From Sphingomonadales bacterium (GTDB taxonomy: Bacteria > Bacteroidota > Bacteroidia > Flavobacteriales_D > Crocinitomicaceae), in assembly GCA_016872115.1 (NCBI GenBank), contig VHBC01000006.1, positions 62,001-126,000 of the forward strand: a DNA stretch of 64,000 nucleotides, in the 5' to 3' direction. This document shows, piece after piece, positions 9,497 to 17,634 of this stretch (position 1 is its first letter; every line of letters begins with the position of its first letter). Below the pieces are notes generated by a model that worked only from the letters and a program-made list of their open reading frames with translations, ran no database searches and was not told where the DNA came from. The position numbers and the translations under genes are program-made.

Positions 9497-11716
9497 CTAG
9501 AGCTGTAGTTTAAAACCCACCAATAACATACGTGGTAAAGCGGGCCGGTATCCTTGCGGCAGATTAGCAATTATATTTCGGTTGTTTGTAAGATTCTGAA
9601 GATTGGCAAATGCTTGCCAACAAGGCTGAATTTCGTATTGAAGTGAAAAGTCCAAAATGGTAAATGCGGGAATAGCGTTTATAAGTGTATAATTTTCGTT
9701 GGCGTTTGGAAAAATGAGTTCGCCTTGTCCGGGTTGCGTTTGGGTAGCCCCAACGTAATTCGCATTGAGCACCGCCGTCCATTTATGATTTTCAAAGCCG
9801 ATTTGGCCGCCAAATAAATGCGGTGTAATAAATGGAATCAAATCATTTTTGTTGATCTGCCCACTTCCCCAATCGCCGCCGCCATTTACAAATGTTTCTT
9901 CAAAGGTGGCTTTTGTAAAGGTGTAATTTGCTTGAATGGGGAAACGCCATTTTTTATATTGAAACACTTGTTGAATACTCAATTCCACGCCTTGCACCAG
10001 TGCTTTACCTGCATTGAATAAATCTCCAGTACCCATTCCTCCCCCAGAAATATTGTCCGAGCCCAATAAATTTTCGTAAGCGCTGCTGAATAATACTGCT
10101 TGGACTTGGGTTGTTTTTGTGAGCAAACGGTATCCTAATTCATAGTTCAGTGCCAGCTCAGGTTTAGCTTGCTCAATGCTGCTTGTGCTTGGCATCCCCG
10201 GAGGTGAAAAACCCTGGTGCGCTCCAAAAAAGACCAAGTTATTTTTATTCGCAGCGTAGTATAAACTAGCCCCGTGAAGCCATATATCGAAACGATTTTT
10301 CGCCGTAGCCAAATTAATACCTGTTCTCGCAAAATCGGCGGTGCCGTAGTTCAAGTTTTCAAGCTCGATTTGTTCCCGACGCAAACCGGTATTTAGTGTA
10401 AACTTACGCCATGTCAATTGGTAATTTACAAATGCCGCAATACTCCACGCCGAACGGATTTGATTTTCTTGGTCGCCCTGCTCTCCTGTATCGCTAAGAA
10501 TCAAAATCCCGTTACTCATTTGGTACTTGCTTTGTGTTCCGTAACGACTAGCTTCATCTTGATGGAGACGCAATCCGATTTCTAGGTCGTGTTTCAGTGA
10601 TTTTGTTTGCAAGCGATAATGTGCATTGGTTTGAACCCCCCTTGTATTATAAAGCCGTGCGGCATTTCTATAGACAACTTCTCCATTGGCCTGACCGGTC
10701 ATTATTTGATATGCAGCTTGTTCAGTAACCGGATCTGAAAGAATGCTTGAAATACTTTTAGAGCCGAAACTGTTTGCTCTACCCCAGTCGCGAAATGTTT
10801 GGGTGATGTACGCACTGCTGATAATGTCTAGTTTTTTCAATGGTTTGATGACATGTTGTAGGACCACATGATTGTGGAATAAATTTAAAAGATCCTTCTG
10901 CGTTCCTGCGTAACGCCGCAAGGGGGTTTGCATGAAATCTGCGTAAGTTAGCCCAAGGTAGGTCTCATTAGATAGTTCTTCGGTATGCAACATTTTCAAC
11001 TGAAGACTTTGTGAGACTTTTGCCGTGTTTTTGTTTTGCCAGCGAATTTTACCAAGAAAATCCCTGCGATCAAAACCGGTATTTTCTCCGCCATCAAGTT
11101 CTTTGAAACCTGTTGAGGCCATCCGATTCATTTCAAAAAGATAACTGAGTTGACCTTTGGAGTCACCGACCCAAAAGCGTTGTTGGTTCATGTTGAAGCC
11201 CCCAAAACTGGCTTGCCCAAACGCTTTGAAGCCTGATGGAATACATGTAGATAGAAGGTTAATGGCACCACCAATTGTGTAAGGACCATATTTAATTTGA
11301 CTGCTGCCCTTTAGGACTTCCACGCAACCCATACGTGCAAACGTTGGAAAATAATAAGCCGACGGGTCTGAGTAAGCGGCGGGCGCCATTAAAACACCAT
11401 CCTCCATGACAGTGATTTTTGCACTTCTGTTCACTGGCGTACCTCTAAGGCCAATATTGGGGCGCAATCCGAATCCTTCTTCGTCACGAATTTGTACGCC
11501 AGGTACACTGCGCAGTACTTTATTGACATCATTTTGATTTAACTTCTGTAATTGCGTGGCGTTAATTCGGGTGCCCGACCCGCCAATAAACTTATTTTGT
11601 AAGGCAATTATTGAAACACTTTGCGTTTCGATAGCACGCAAAGAATCGGTTGGTAAAGGTTGTTGGGCAAAGACTTGGAAAGTAAGCGATAAGATGATAA
11701 GATACAGCGCCCTCAT
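9497..11716 (-). CDS. FecA-like TonB-dependent outer-membrane receptor
   Basis: A 739-residue receptor with a signal peptide ending near VFAQ, a plug domain (about 35-170) and a 22-strand-type barrel. The plug contains LRSVPGVQIRDEEGFGLRPN, then GLRGTPVNRSAKITVMEDGV and VLKGSSQIKYGPYTIGGAINLL, close to the wording of ferric dicitrate receptors (FecA family). It lacks both the N-terminal FecA signalling domain and the carboxypeptidase-like domain often seen in this phylum. The barrel ends in LLVGFKLQL, with a terminal hydrophobic residue as expected for BAM recognition. The substrate is inferred to be an iron chelate; no fecB-E transporter genes are near. Confidence 0.85.
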   Translation of the reverse strand: MRALYLIILSLTFQVFAQQPLPTDSLRAIETQSVSIIALQNKFIGGSGTRINATQLQKLNQNDVNKVLRSVPGVQIRDEEGFGLRPNIGLRGTPVNRSAKITVMEDGVLMAPAAYSDPSAYYFPTFARMGCVEVLKGSSQIKYGPYTIGGAINLLSTCIPSGFKAFGQASFGGFNMNQQRFWVGDSKGQLSYLFEMNRMASTGFKELDGGENTGFDRRDFLGKIRWQNKNTAKVSQSLQLKMLHTEELSNETYLGLTYADFMQTPLRRYAGTQKDLLNLFHNHVVLQHVIKPLKKLDIISSAYITQTFRDWGRANSFGSKSISSILSDPVTEQAAYQIMTGQANGEVVYRNAARLYNTRGVQTNAHYRLQTKSLKHDLEIGLRLHQDEASRYGTQSKYQMSNGILILSDTGEQGDQENQIRSAWSIAAFVNYQLTWRKFTLNTGLRREQIELENLNYGTADFARTGINLATAKNRFDIWLHGASLYYAANKNNLVFFGAHQGFSPPGMPSTSSIEQAKPELALNYELGYRLLTKTTQVQAVLFSSAYENLLGSDNISGGGMGTGDLFNAGKALVQGVELSIQQVFQYKKWRFPIQANYTFTKATFEETFVNGGGDWGSGQINKNDLIPFITPHLFGGQIGFENHKWTAVLNANYVGATQTQPGQGELIFPNANENYTLINAIPAFTILDFSLQYEIQPCWQAFANLQNLTNNRNIIANLPQGYRPALPRMLLVGFKLQL

Positions 11717-11745
11717 TTTATTTAGATTAAATTTAAATAACGAGG

Positions 11746-11753
11746 CAAAATTA
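11746..11753 (-). promoter_or_regulatory. Candidate -7 box for the fecA-like gene
   Basis: On the minus strand this reads TAATTTTG, an exact TAnnTTTG match, 29 bases before the receptor ATG. No TTG lies at the standard spacing. Just upstream (on the minus strand) are the overlapping inverted repeats at 11767-11795, which could be an operator. Confidence 0.45.
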
Positions 11754-11766
11754 CCGTTCTAATTAC

Positions 11767-11795
11767 TTATTGGAAATACCAATAATATGGTATTT
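11767..11795. repeat. Two overlapping 7-bp inverted repeats
   Basis: TTATTGG (11767-11773) pairs with CCAATAA (11779-11785), and AAATACC (11774-11780) pairs with GGTATTT (11789-11795). The stems share the CC at 11779-11780 and so exclude each other. The element lies between tRNA-Pro and the fecA-like promoter. It could be an operator for the receptor or structure in the tRNA-Pro trailer; no T-run follows on the minus strand. Confidence 0.55.
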
Positions 11796-11816
11796 TGGAA
11801 AGATTGTGTAAAAAAG

Positions 11817-11889
11817 TCGGGATGACAGGACTTGAACCTGCGACTTCTCGCCCCCCAGACGAGTACTCTACCAACTGAGCTACATCCCG
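11817..11889 (-). tRNA. tRNA-Pro (GGG)
   Basis: A 73-base cloverleaf can be folded by eye: acceptor CGGGATG with CATCCCG, anticodon stem CTCGT/GCGAG around loop CTGGGGG (anticodon GGG), T-arm GCAGG-TTCAAGT-CCTGT, discriminator A. CCA is not encoded; the DNA continues CTTTTTT. It is the last of three tRNA genes on this strand. Confidence 0.95.
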
Positions 11890-11908
11890 ATAGAATAAAA
11901 CGAGAAAC

Positions 11909-11942
11909 AAAAAACCCTCAATCCTAATAGAATCAAGGGTTT
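11909..11942 (-). terminator. Hairpin with T-tract between tRNA-Leu and tRNA-Pro
   Basis: On the minus strand AAACCCT-TGATTC pairs with GGATTG-AGGGTTT (13 positions including G-U pairs) around a 5-base loop, and the 3' arm runs into a six-T stretch. This looks like an intrinsic terminator placed inside the tRNA cluster, so tRNA-Pro may depend on read-through or its own promoter; alternatively it is a processing hairpin. Confidence 0.55.
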
Positions 11943-11956
11943 ATCTCACAATATTG

Positions 11957-12040
11957 TACTCGAGGCGGGACTTGAACCCGCACGGGCAAATGCCCACAGG
12001 ATTTTAAGTCCGGCGTGTCTACCGATTCCACCACTCGAGC
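11957..12040 (-). tRNA. tRNA-Leu (TAA)
   Basis: An 84-base class II tRNA with a long variable arm (GTGGGCATTTGCCCGT region). Acceptor GCTCGAG pairs with CTCGAGT using the G1-U72 wobble usual for Leu; discriminator A. Anticodon loop CTTAAAA gives TAA. The anticodon stem CCGGA/TCCTG has one C-U mismatch at the second pair (28-42). CCA is not encoded. Confidence 0.93.
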
Positions 12041-12047
12041 TCAAAAG

Positions 12048-12120
<73 letters not shown>

Positions 12121-12164
12121 TTATAAAACCCTTAAACGCTTGGCCTTTGCTTTACTAGGGGCGA

Positions 12165-12194
12165 CAAAGTTAAGTATTTTTTTATTTTTTCAAA
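12165..12194 (-). promoter_or_regulatory. Promoter of the tRNA Gly-Leu-Pro cluster
   Basis: On the minus strand TTTG (12194-12191), an 18-base spacer and TAACTTTG (12172-12165) form a complete Bacteroidota promoter. The G/C-rich stretch just after it (TCGCCCC) begins near the predicted start about 39 bases before tRNA-Gly. Confidence 0.6.
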
Positions 12195-12202
12195 ATTCTA
12201 AA

Positions 12203-12880
12203 TCAATTTTCCTTTCTATTTTTTAAAGAAAAATAAATCCAAGTGACAGGAAGTAACAAGGCGTAATTGTAGTATAAATCTTCGAATGGTATGCTGATCA
12301 TGCGCCAACCAATAATGTGTTTTCCACTGTACCAGACGATTGGCTCAGGTGTTGCCGCTCCTGTGAGCACGCCATTCACGATAAAAAATGGGAGCAAACA
12401 GATGAGGTATGCCCACACATAGTCTTTGTACCAACTTTTGTTGCGCAAGAAATAAGTAAGTGTGGCACACAAAAATGTAGCTAAAAAAGTGTAATAATTT
12501 TGGCTGTAAAGCAACAGCCATAAAATAGAGGTTACCAAAAAAGCATATGCAAAAATTGGCGCCAAGTGTATTTGGTTCCTATTAGGGAAATAGGCTTGTA
12601 TGACTTTAAGAATAAATATAAAATTGTAAGGAATGACGACAAAAAATAGTATTTCCTCTAATGGTAAATGACCGAAATAAATACCTTGTAAGTATCTAGG
12701 ATTAAACCCCCAAACCCCCCACTGCGTAAAGAATTCATCCCAAACAAGAAAGGGAAGCGCCACGCAAAGTGTCGCCAGAAAAACAAAGCGCCACTCTTTA
12801 AAAAAAGCTACTTTACGATCGAAACTAAGCGCAAAAGGTCCCGCAAAAGAAAGCAAGATGACCCAGCCGTATAGGCTCAT
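12203..12880 (-). CDS. crtYcd: Lycopene cyclase, fused CrtYcd type
   Basis: A 225-residue membrane protein with about six to seven hydrophobic helices. It carries two copies of the lycopene-cyclase-domain pattern: the first half has WDEFF...WGFNP...LPLEE and the second half has the IPFED...Y...L version. This is the CrtYc-CrtYd fusion that closes the ends of lycopene to make beta-carotene. Its ATG overlaps the crtZ stop by 4 bases. It is the last gene of the hemL-carotenoid operon, with the tRNA promoter directly downstream. Confidence 0.88.
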   Translation of the reverse strand: MSLYGWVILLSFAGPFALSFDRKVAFFKEWRFVFLATLCVALPFLVWDEFFTQWGVWGFNPRYLQGIYFGHLPLEEILFFVVIPYNFIFILKVIQAYFPNRNQIHLAPIFAYAFLVTSILWLLLYSQNYYTFLATFLCATLTYFLRNKSWYKDYVWAYLICLLPFFIVNGVLTGAATPEPIVWYSGKHIIGWRMISIPFEDLYYNYALLLPVTWIYFSLKNRKEN

Positions 12881-13353
12881 GGTTTTTGTTGTTTTTTAAA
12901 TTGCTTCGCACTTTCAATGTAAAAACGGATCGGAACGAGGAGCATTCCAAAACATTCTCCGTGTTCTTTTCCAAGATGTTTGTGGTGGATTTTGTGTGCG
13001 CGGCGAATTGCATAGAAGTACGGGTGCTCGATATCGCGCAGCCATTTAAACCGGCGGTGAATATAGACATCATGTATAAGAAAATAAGCCAAACCATAAG
13101 CGGCAATACCAAACCCAATCCAAACAGGAATATGAATTTGATTCATAAGACCCAGCATGATACACAACCATGACGGAATGGCGTAGATCAAGAAAAACAC
13201 ATCGTTTTTTTCGAAAAAGCCTGGTTCTACTTGGTGGTGGTCTTTGTGAAAATACCACATCAGGCCATGCATGACGTATTTATGCGTGGCCCACGCCATG
13301 AATTCCATTCCGAAAAACGTAGCTAGCGTAACAAAAGGCCCCCACCAACTCAT
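12877..13353 (-). CDS. crtZ: Beta-carotene 3-hydroxylase
   Basis: A 158-residue membrane di-iron hydroxylase of the fatty-acid-hydroxylase superfamily. The four histidine clusters of CrtZ are all present in order: HKYVMHG, HKDHH, HDVYIHRR and HKIHHKH. It adds 3-hydroxyl groups to beta-carotene rings, giving zeaxanthin. It overlaps crtYcd and the CruF-like gene by 4 bases at both ends, so translation is coupled. Cyclase and hydroxylase together predict a yellow-orange xanthophyll, provided crtE, crtB and crtI exist elsewhere. Confidence 0.93.
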   Translation of the reverse strand: MSWWGPFVTLATFFGMEFMAWATHKYVMHGLMWYFHKDHHQVEPGFFEKNDVFFLIYAIPSWLCIMLGLMNQIHIPVWIGFGIAAYGLAYFLIHDVYIHRRFKWLRDIEHPYFYAIRRAHKIHHKHLGKEHGECFGMLLVPIRFYIESAKQFKKQQKP

Positions 13354-13970
13354 AAGCGAACAGTTAAAAATGTAAAAAATATCGTTAGGTATATAAACAA
13401 GGCCACAGCGACATTGTTTGCTTCATTCAGGCGCCATTTGCGGTAAATGAATTGAATGATAAGCGCCGTTCCAAACCAACAAACGTAATTATAAAAAGGA
13501 ATTATCCCGTTGCGCCAACTCCAAAACCCCAGCTTTACCGCCACTGGCTCCATTAAAAAATCAAGAAAAACCATTAGTAGCGCACTTGCTATAACCTCTA
13601 TCCAAAAGTTCAACTTGAGCTTTGCAAGTAAAGCAGCACTTACCATACTTAACATAGCCCAATTGATGCCAATGATGAGCGGAACGCCTAAAACTTTTGG
13701 GCCAAGCACTGTTCCATAAGAATAGGTCCCAAAGAGCAGTTCAGTATGGACGCCAATAAACTCTACTAGCATACCCAGGGCAAAGGCGCTACTTATAAAA
13801 AGCCAAAGTGTTGTGCTTTGCGTTTTGCGACCAAGAATAAGAACACCAAACGAAAGCAGCAGATGAAAGAAAGATAAGCCAACAAAAAATGATTTAAAAG
13901 GCCCAAAAGACATTCCTAGAATTCCAACAAGGTAAAAGATACCAATGAAAATAATTAGTTTTCGACTCAA
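13350..13970 (-). CDS. CruF-like carotenoid biosynthesis membrane protein
   Basis: A 206-residue protein with about six helices, of the DUF422 carotenoid-biosynthesis family that includes CruF and bisanhydrobacterioruberin hydratase. The recognisable core is EFIGVHTELLFGTYSYG followed by PLIIGINW and, later, DFLMEPVAVKLGFW. Family members hydrate the ends of acyclic carotenoids; in Bacteroidota they commonly sit with crtZ, and the exact reaction here is not fixed by sequence. Overlaps of 4 bases with the SDR gene upstream and crtZ downstream place it inside the operon. Confidence 0.8.
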   Translation of the reverse strand: MSRKLIIFIGIFYLVGILGMSFGPFKSFFVGLSFFHLLLSFGVLILGRKTQSTTLWLFISSAFALGMLVEFIGVHTELLFGTYSYGTVLGPKVLGVPLIIGINWAMLSMVSAALLAKLKLNFWIEVIASALLMVFLDFLMEPVAVKLGFWSWRNGIIPFYNYVCWFGTALIIQFIYRKWRLNEANNVAVALFIYLTIFFTFLTVRL

Positions 13971-14986
13971 GGTTTTTTGTTTTTCTCTATAAAAGTTTGT
14001 CCGGCTAACATATTATCTATAATGGCTTGCAGCGGCGTACATTCAAAAGACAATTGTTTTTCAATTTTGTTGTGGTTATACTTAAGCACTTCATGAGAGG
14101 ACCGCGCTGTCTCGATAGTTAAGCCGGCACGTTTGCCCGAAATATGACACCATAGTTCGTGAAATGCAGCAATGAGTAGCGTCAAAAATCTTGGCGCGGG
14201 AATACGTGGTGCCTGGCCGCCAAGTTTTTCGGCGAAAGCGCTAAATAAATCTTTAAATGATTGATGCGGGCCAACAATTAAAAATCGTTGGTTTTTGACT
14301 TTTTGAGCGATGAGTTCTACCATGGACCACGCCACATCGCGCGCATCGACTACTGCATTTGCGCCGCTAGTGTAGAAACGCAATCCATCACGTGCTGTAT
14401 CGAGCATTTGTAATGAAGGACTGCCGGGTGCTGCCGGACCTAATATGACACACGGATTGACGATCACCGCACTCAGACCCTCTTCCATGCCTCGCCAAAC
14501 TTCTTTTTCTGCCATACGTTTAGAAACGCCATAGCCGCTATGTTGTCCGCCTTCTTCCCACTTAGCGTTTTCGTCAATTAAATTGCCTTTTCCACCAATT
14601 GCAGCCGTTGAGCTTACATGACAAAAATGCGAAACACCAAAATGTAGCGCTAAATCAACGAGATCGGCAGTTACATATCTATTGTGCTTGATACAGGCTT
14701 CAAAGTCCGCCTTAAAAAACGAAACCAAAGCCGCACAATGATAGATGTTGGTGGCTCCCGACACCAACTTTTTTAAATCATCAATATCGAGTAAATCTGC
14801 ATACGACCATTCAATATATGCCCATTTTTCATCGGCCTCTTCTTTGAAATAAAATTCAAAAAGTAGTTTGACAGCGGCTCTTTTTTGAGGGCTCCGATAA
14901 GCCGCACGAACAGGTTGCTTGCGTTTAGTTAACTCAATTAAGACATGACTTCCGAGAAGTCCGGTTGCGCCTGTTACTAAATTCAC
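13967..14986 (-). CDS. Extended SDR family NAD(P)-dependent epimerase/dehydratase
   Basis: A 339-residue Rossmann protein. The N-terminal nucleotide site is VTGATGLLGSHV, the catalytic Ser is in HVSSTAAIG, and the Tyr-x3-Lys pair is in GYGVSKRMAE. These features place it among the extended SDRs (dihydroflavonol-reductase-like). Substrate is unknown. Its position between hemL (9-base gap) and the carotenoid genes (4-base overlap) suggests a role in carotenoid or related isoprenoid metabolism, but that is inference. An unrelated sugar or sterol-like substrate is possible. Confidence 0.8.
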   Translation of the reverse strand: MNLVTGATGLLGSHVLIELTKRKQPVRAAYRSPQKRAAVKLLFEFYFKEEADEKWAYIEWSYADLLDIDDLKKLVSGATNIYHCAALVSFFKADFEACIKHNRYVTADLVDLALHFGVSHFCHVSSTAAIGGKGNLIDENAKWEEGGQHSGYGVSKRMAEKEVWRGMEEGLSAVIVNPCVILGPAAPGSPSLQMLDTARDGLRFYTSGANAVVDARDVAWSMVELIAQKVKNQRFLIVGPHQSFKDLFSAFAEKLGGQAPRIPAPRFLTLLIAAFHELWCHISGKRAGLTIETARSSHEVLKYNHNKIEKQLSFECTPLQAIIDNMLAGQTFIEKNKKP

Positions 14987-14995
14987 AGTTTAAAA

Positions 14996-16312
14996 CTAAG
15001 GATTACTTTGATAGTAGGCAGCAAGTGCCGCCTTGATTTGTCCCGCGGCATAATCGAGCTGGTTGTCAGTATGTGCAGAAGAAATAAACCCAACCTCATA
15101 ACCACTCGGACCAAAATAAACGCCTACATCGAGCAAATAATGGTGCATGAAGTTAAATGCAGACATATCACTATCTATTTGATCAGCGGCTAGGATACGT
15201 TTTTTACCATTGAAGGAGAACCAAAATATAGAACCAACACAGACCAATTCCATTGGATAGTTGTGCGCGAAGGCATAATTATTGATATTGTCAACAAATT
15301 GTTGTGTGCGCTTGGCCTGTTGGGTATAAAATCCTTCTGCCGCACAAAGTTCTAGTTGGGCCAGGCCAGCAGCCATAGCCACCGGATTGCCCGAAAGTGT
15401 ACCAGCTTGGTAAACCGGTCCTTCTGGCGACACATTTGACATAAGCGCTTTTCTTGCTCCGTAGGCACCCACAGGAAGACCCCCACCAATAATTTTTCCG
15501 TAAGTGACGATATCAGGCTGAATACCAAAAAGCTCGGCGGCACCGCCAAAAGCCACCCTAAACCCGGAAATCACTTCGTCGAAAATGAGCAAGACGCCAT
15601 ATTTTGTGCATAAGGTTCTCAGTAAATTCAAAAAGTGCAGGTCTTGTAAAAGCAAGCCATTATTGGCAGGAATAGGCTCAATAATAACTGCAGCTAAATC
15701 GGCGTGCTGTGCTTCAAAACAGGCGCTTAACGCTTCTTGATCATTGAGCGGCAAGACGATGGTTTCATTAGCAAAAGCTTCAGGAACACCCGCACTTGAT
15801 GAGGTTCCGAAAGTAACCAACCCGCTTCCTGCTTTGACTAATAAGGCGTCAACATGACCGTGGTAACAACCCTCAAACTTGAGAATTTTATTTTTACCAG
15901 TTGCCCCACGAGCCAAACGCAAAGCACTCATAACAGCTTCGGTTCCGGAGCTCGTAAAACGGATTTTATCGATGAATGGCAGCCGTTCCAACATAAAGGC
16001 GGCCAACTCGTTTTCTTTGCGCGTTGGTGCGCCAAAACTAGCTCCGTTTTGCAGGGTTGCCACAATTTTTTCAAAAACGTAAGGATGGTTGTGGCCATGA
16101 ATGAGCGGCCCCCAACTGCAACAAAAATCAATGAATGCATTGCCATCTTCATCCCAGATTTGCGCACCATTGCCTTTGGCAATAAAAAGCGGGGTACCTC
16201 CGACAGACTTAAAGGCGCGTACTGGCGAGTTTACGCCACCCGGAAAATATCCTTTGGCGGCTTCGAACAATTCTGCCGAACGGCTGCGGTCGATAGGAGA
16301 GGGAGTCTTCAT
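14996..16312 (-). CDS. hemL: Glutamate-1-semialdehyde 2,1-aminomutase
   Basis: PLP enzyme that converts glutamate-1-semialdehyde to 5-aminolevulinate in the C5 pathway of tetrapyrrole synthesis. The 438-residue form chosen here begins MKTPSPIDRS, matching the family N-terminus; an upstream in-frame start would add 23 residues overlapping the divergent kynU promoter and is less likely. The PLP lysine is Lys273 in TYGKIIGGGLPVG, and GCYHGHVDALLVKAG and FDEVISGFR are conserved. It is the first gene of the run leading to the carotenoid genes. hemD, another gene of the same pathway, lies at 54537. Confidence 0.96.
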   Translation of the reverse strand: MKTPSPIDRSRSAELFEAAKGYFPGGVNSPVRAFKSVGGTPLFIAKGNGAQIWDEDGNAFIDFCCSWGPLIHGHNHPYVFEKIVATLQNGASFGAPTRKENELAAFMLERLPFIDKIRFTSSGTEAVMSALRLARGATGKNKILKFEGCYHGHVDALLVKAGSGLVTFGTSSSAGVPEAFANETIVLPLNDQEALSACFEAQHADLAAVIIEPIPANNGLLLQDLHFLNLLRTLCTKYGVLLIFDEVISGFRVAFGGAAELFGIQPDIVTYGKIIGGGLPVGAYGARKALMSNVSPEGPVYQAGTLSGNPVAMAAGLAQLELCAAEGFYTQQAKRTQQFVDNINNYAFAHNYPMELVCVGSIFWFSFNGKKRILAADQIDSDMSAFNFMHHYLLDVGVYFGPSGYEVGFISSAHTDNQLDYAAGQIKAALAAYYQSNP

Positions 16313-16319
16313 TCTTATG

Positions 16320-16341
16320 TATATTTGTGGCCATAAAGTTA
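16320..16341. promoter_or_regulatory. Divergent hemL/kynU promoter region
   Basis: The 46-base gap holds TATATTTG on the plus strand (16320-16327, exact TAnnTTTG, for kynU) and TAACTTTA on the minus strand (16341-16334, one mismatch, for hemL). The two boxes are only 6 bases apart, so the polymerases would compete. No clear TTG element was found for either. Confidence 0.4.
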
Positions 16342-16358
16342 CGAATAAAGTGCTGCAT

Positions 16359-17633
16359 ATGAAATTTGAAAATAGCCTCACATTTGCTCAACTACAAGAT
16401 CAAAATGACCCTTTAGCTGAATTTCGCACGCGTTTTCACTTTCCAACTTTTCACAACCCAAATCCTGTTTATTTCACCGGTAATTCGCTGGGCCTGCAGC
16501 CAAAAAAGGCTGCCGCATACATTCAAGAAGAATTAGATGCATGGGCAAAATACGGTGTAGAAGGCCATTTTTTAGCCAAAAGACCCTGGTTCTCTTACCA
16601 CGAAAACCTGACTGAAATGGCCTCAAAAGTTGTTGGAGCGAAACCTATCGAGGTGGTTGTAACCCATTCGCTTACAACGAACCTGCATTTGTTAATGGCC
16701 TCGTTTTACCGACCATCGGGAAACCGCGTTAAAATCCTTTGTGAAGAAAAAGCTTTTCCTAGTGATCAATACGCGCTCGCTTCTCAAGTTGCATTTCATG
16801 GTTTGCCTTCGAACGCGCTTGTTGAAGTGGGCCCGCGTATAGGCGAGCATTTAATCAGAGAAGAAGACATTTTGCAAAAAATCGCCGAACTTGGAGAAGA
16901 GCTTGCACTTGTTATGATTGGCGGCGTGAATTACTACACGGGACAATATTTCGACCTTCAAAAAATCACAAGGGCGGGCCATGCGGTCGGCGCAATTGTT
17001 GGCTTTGATTTAGCGCACGCAGCAGGCAATGTCAATTTGGCGCTCCATGATTGGGGTGTTGATTTTGCGGCTTGGTGTGGTTACAAGTACTTGAATTCTT
17101 CTCCAGGAGGCGTATCGGGAATGTTTGTTCACGAGAAACACGCATACAATAAAGAATTGCCGCGTTTTGCGGGCTGGTGGGGACATAACAAAGAAATTCG
17201 TTTTCAAATGGAAGCAGGTTTTGAACCCATACCTGGTGCCGAAGGCTGGCAATTGAGCAATGCGCCTGTTTTGGGTATGGCGGCTCATTTGGCGGCCCTT
17301 GAAATTTTTGATGAAGCAGGAATGGAACGCATCGGTCAAAAACGCGATTTGCTTACAGCATATTTAGCGTTTCTGATTGAAGATGTTTCGGCAAGAAACC
17401 AAGAGAAATGTGCTTTTGAAATCATCACACCGAAGGACCCCAAACAACGAGGCGCTCAGCTTTCTATTTTAGCAAAAGGACAAGCCCGCCAGTTGTTCGA
17501 CCGCCTTATAGATTTTGGCGTCATTGCCGATTGGAGAGAGCCAAATGTAATCAGAATTGCACCTGCACCGCTTTATAACTCATTTGAAGATTGTTACCGC
17601 TTTGCGCAGTTTTTAGAGCAGGCGATCCATTAA
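16359..17633 (+). CDS. kynU: Kynureninase
   Basis: PLP enzyme that splits kynurenine to anthranilate, or 3-hydroxykynurenine to 3-hydroxyanthranilate, plus alanine. The 424-residue form starts at MKFENSLTFAQ; longer in-frame starts would run through hemL's coding region. The family signatures YFTGNSLGLQPK, HSLTTNLHLLM and the PLP lysine Lys243 in WCGYKYLNSSPGG are present, along with FAGWWGHN near the C-terminus of the PLP domain. No tryptophan dioxygenase or kynurenine monooxygenase gene is adjacent. It converges on purN with a one-base spacer. Confidence 0.95.
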   Translation: MKFENSLTFAQLQDQNDPLAEFRTRFHFPTFHNPNPVYFTGNSLGLQPKKAAAYIQEELDAWAKYGVEGHFLAKRPWFSYHENLTEMASKVVGAKPIEVVVTHSLTTNLHLLMASFYRPSGNRVKILCEEKAFPSDQYALASQVAFHGLPSNALVEVGPRIGEHLIREEDILQKIAELGEELALVMIGGVNYYTGQYFDLQKITRAGHAVGAIVGFDLAHAAGNVNLALHDWGVDFAAWCGYKYLNSSPGGVSGMFVHEKHAYNKELPRFAGWWGHNKEIRFQMEAGFEPIPGAEGWQLSNAPVLGMAAHLAALEIFDEAGMERIGQKRDLLTAYLAFLIEDVSARNQEKCAFEIITPKDPKQRGAQLSILAKGQARQLFDRLIDFGVIADWREPNVIRIAPAPLYNSFEDCYRFAQFLEQAIH

Positions 17634-17634
17634 T

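Noticed and set aside
15854-16336. A 160-codon plus-strand frame antisense to hemL
   Set aside because: hemL is certain on the other strand; the frame has no domain and no promoter.
16101-16358. Long N-terminal extension of kynureninase
   Set aside because: The added 86 residues overlap hemL in antisense, do not resemble the family and would span the divergent promoters.
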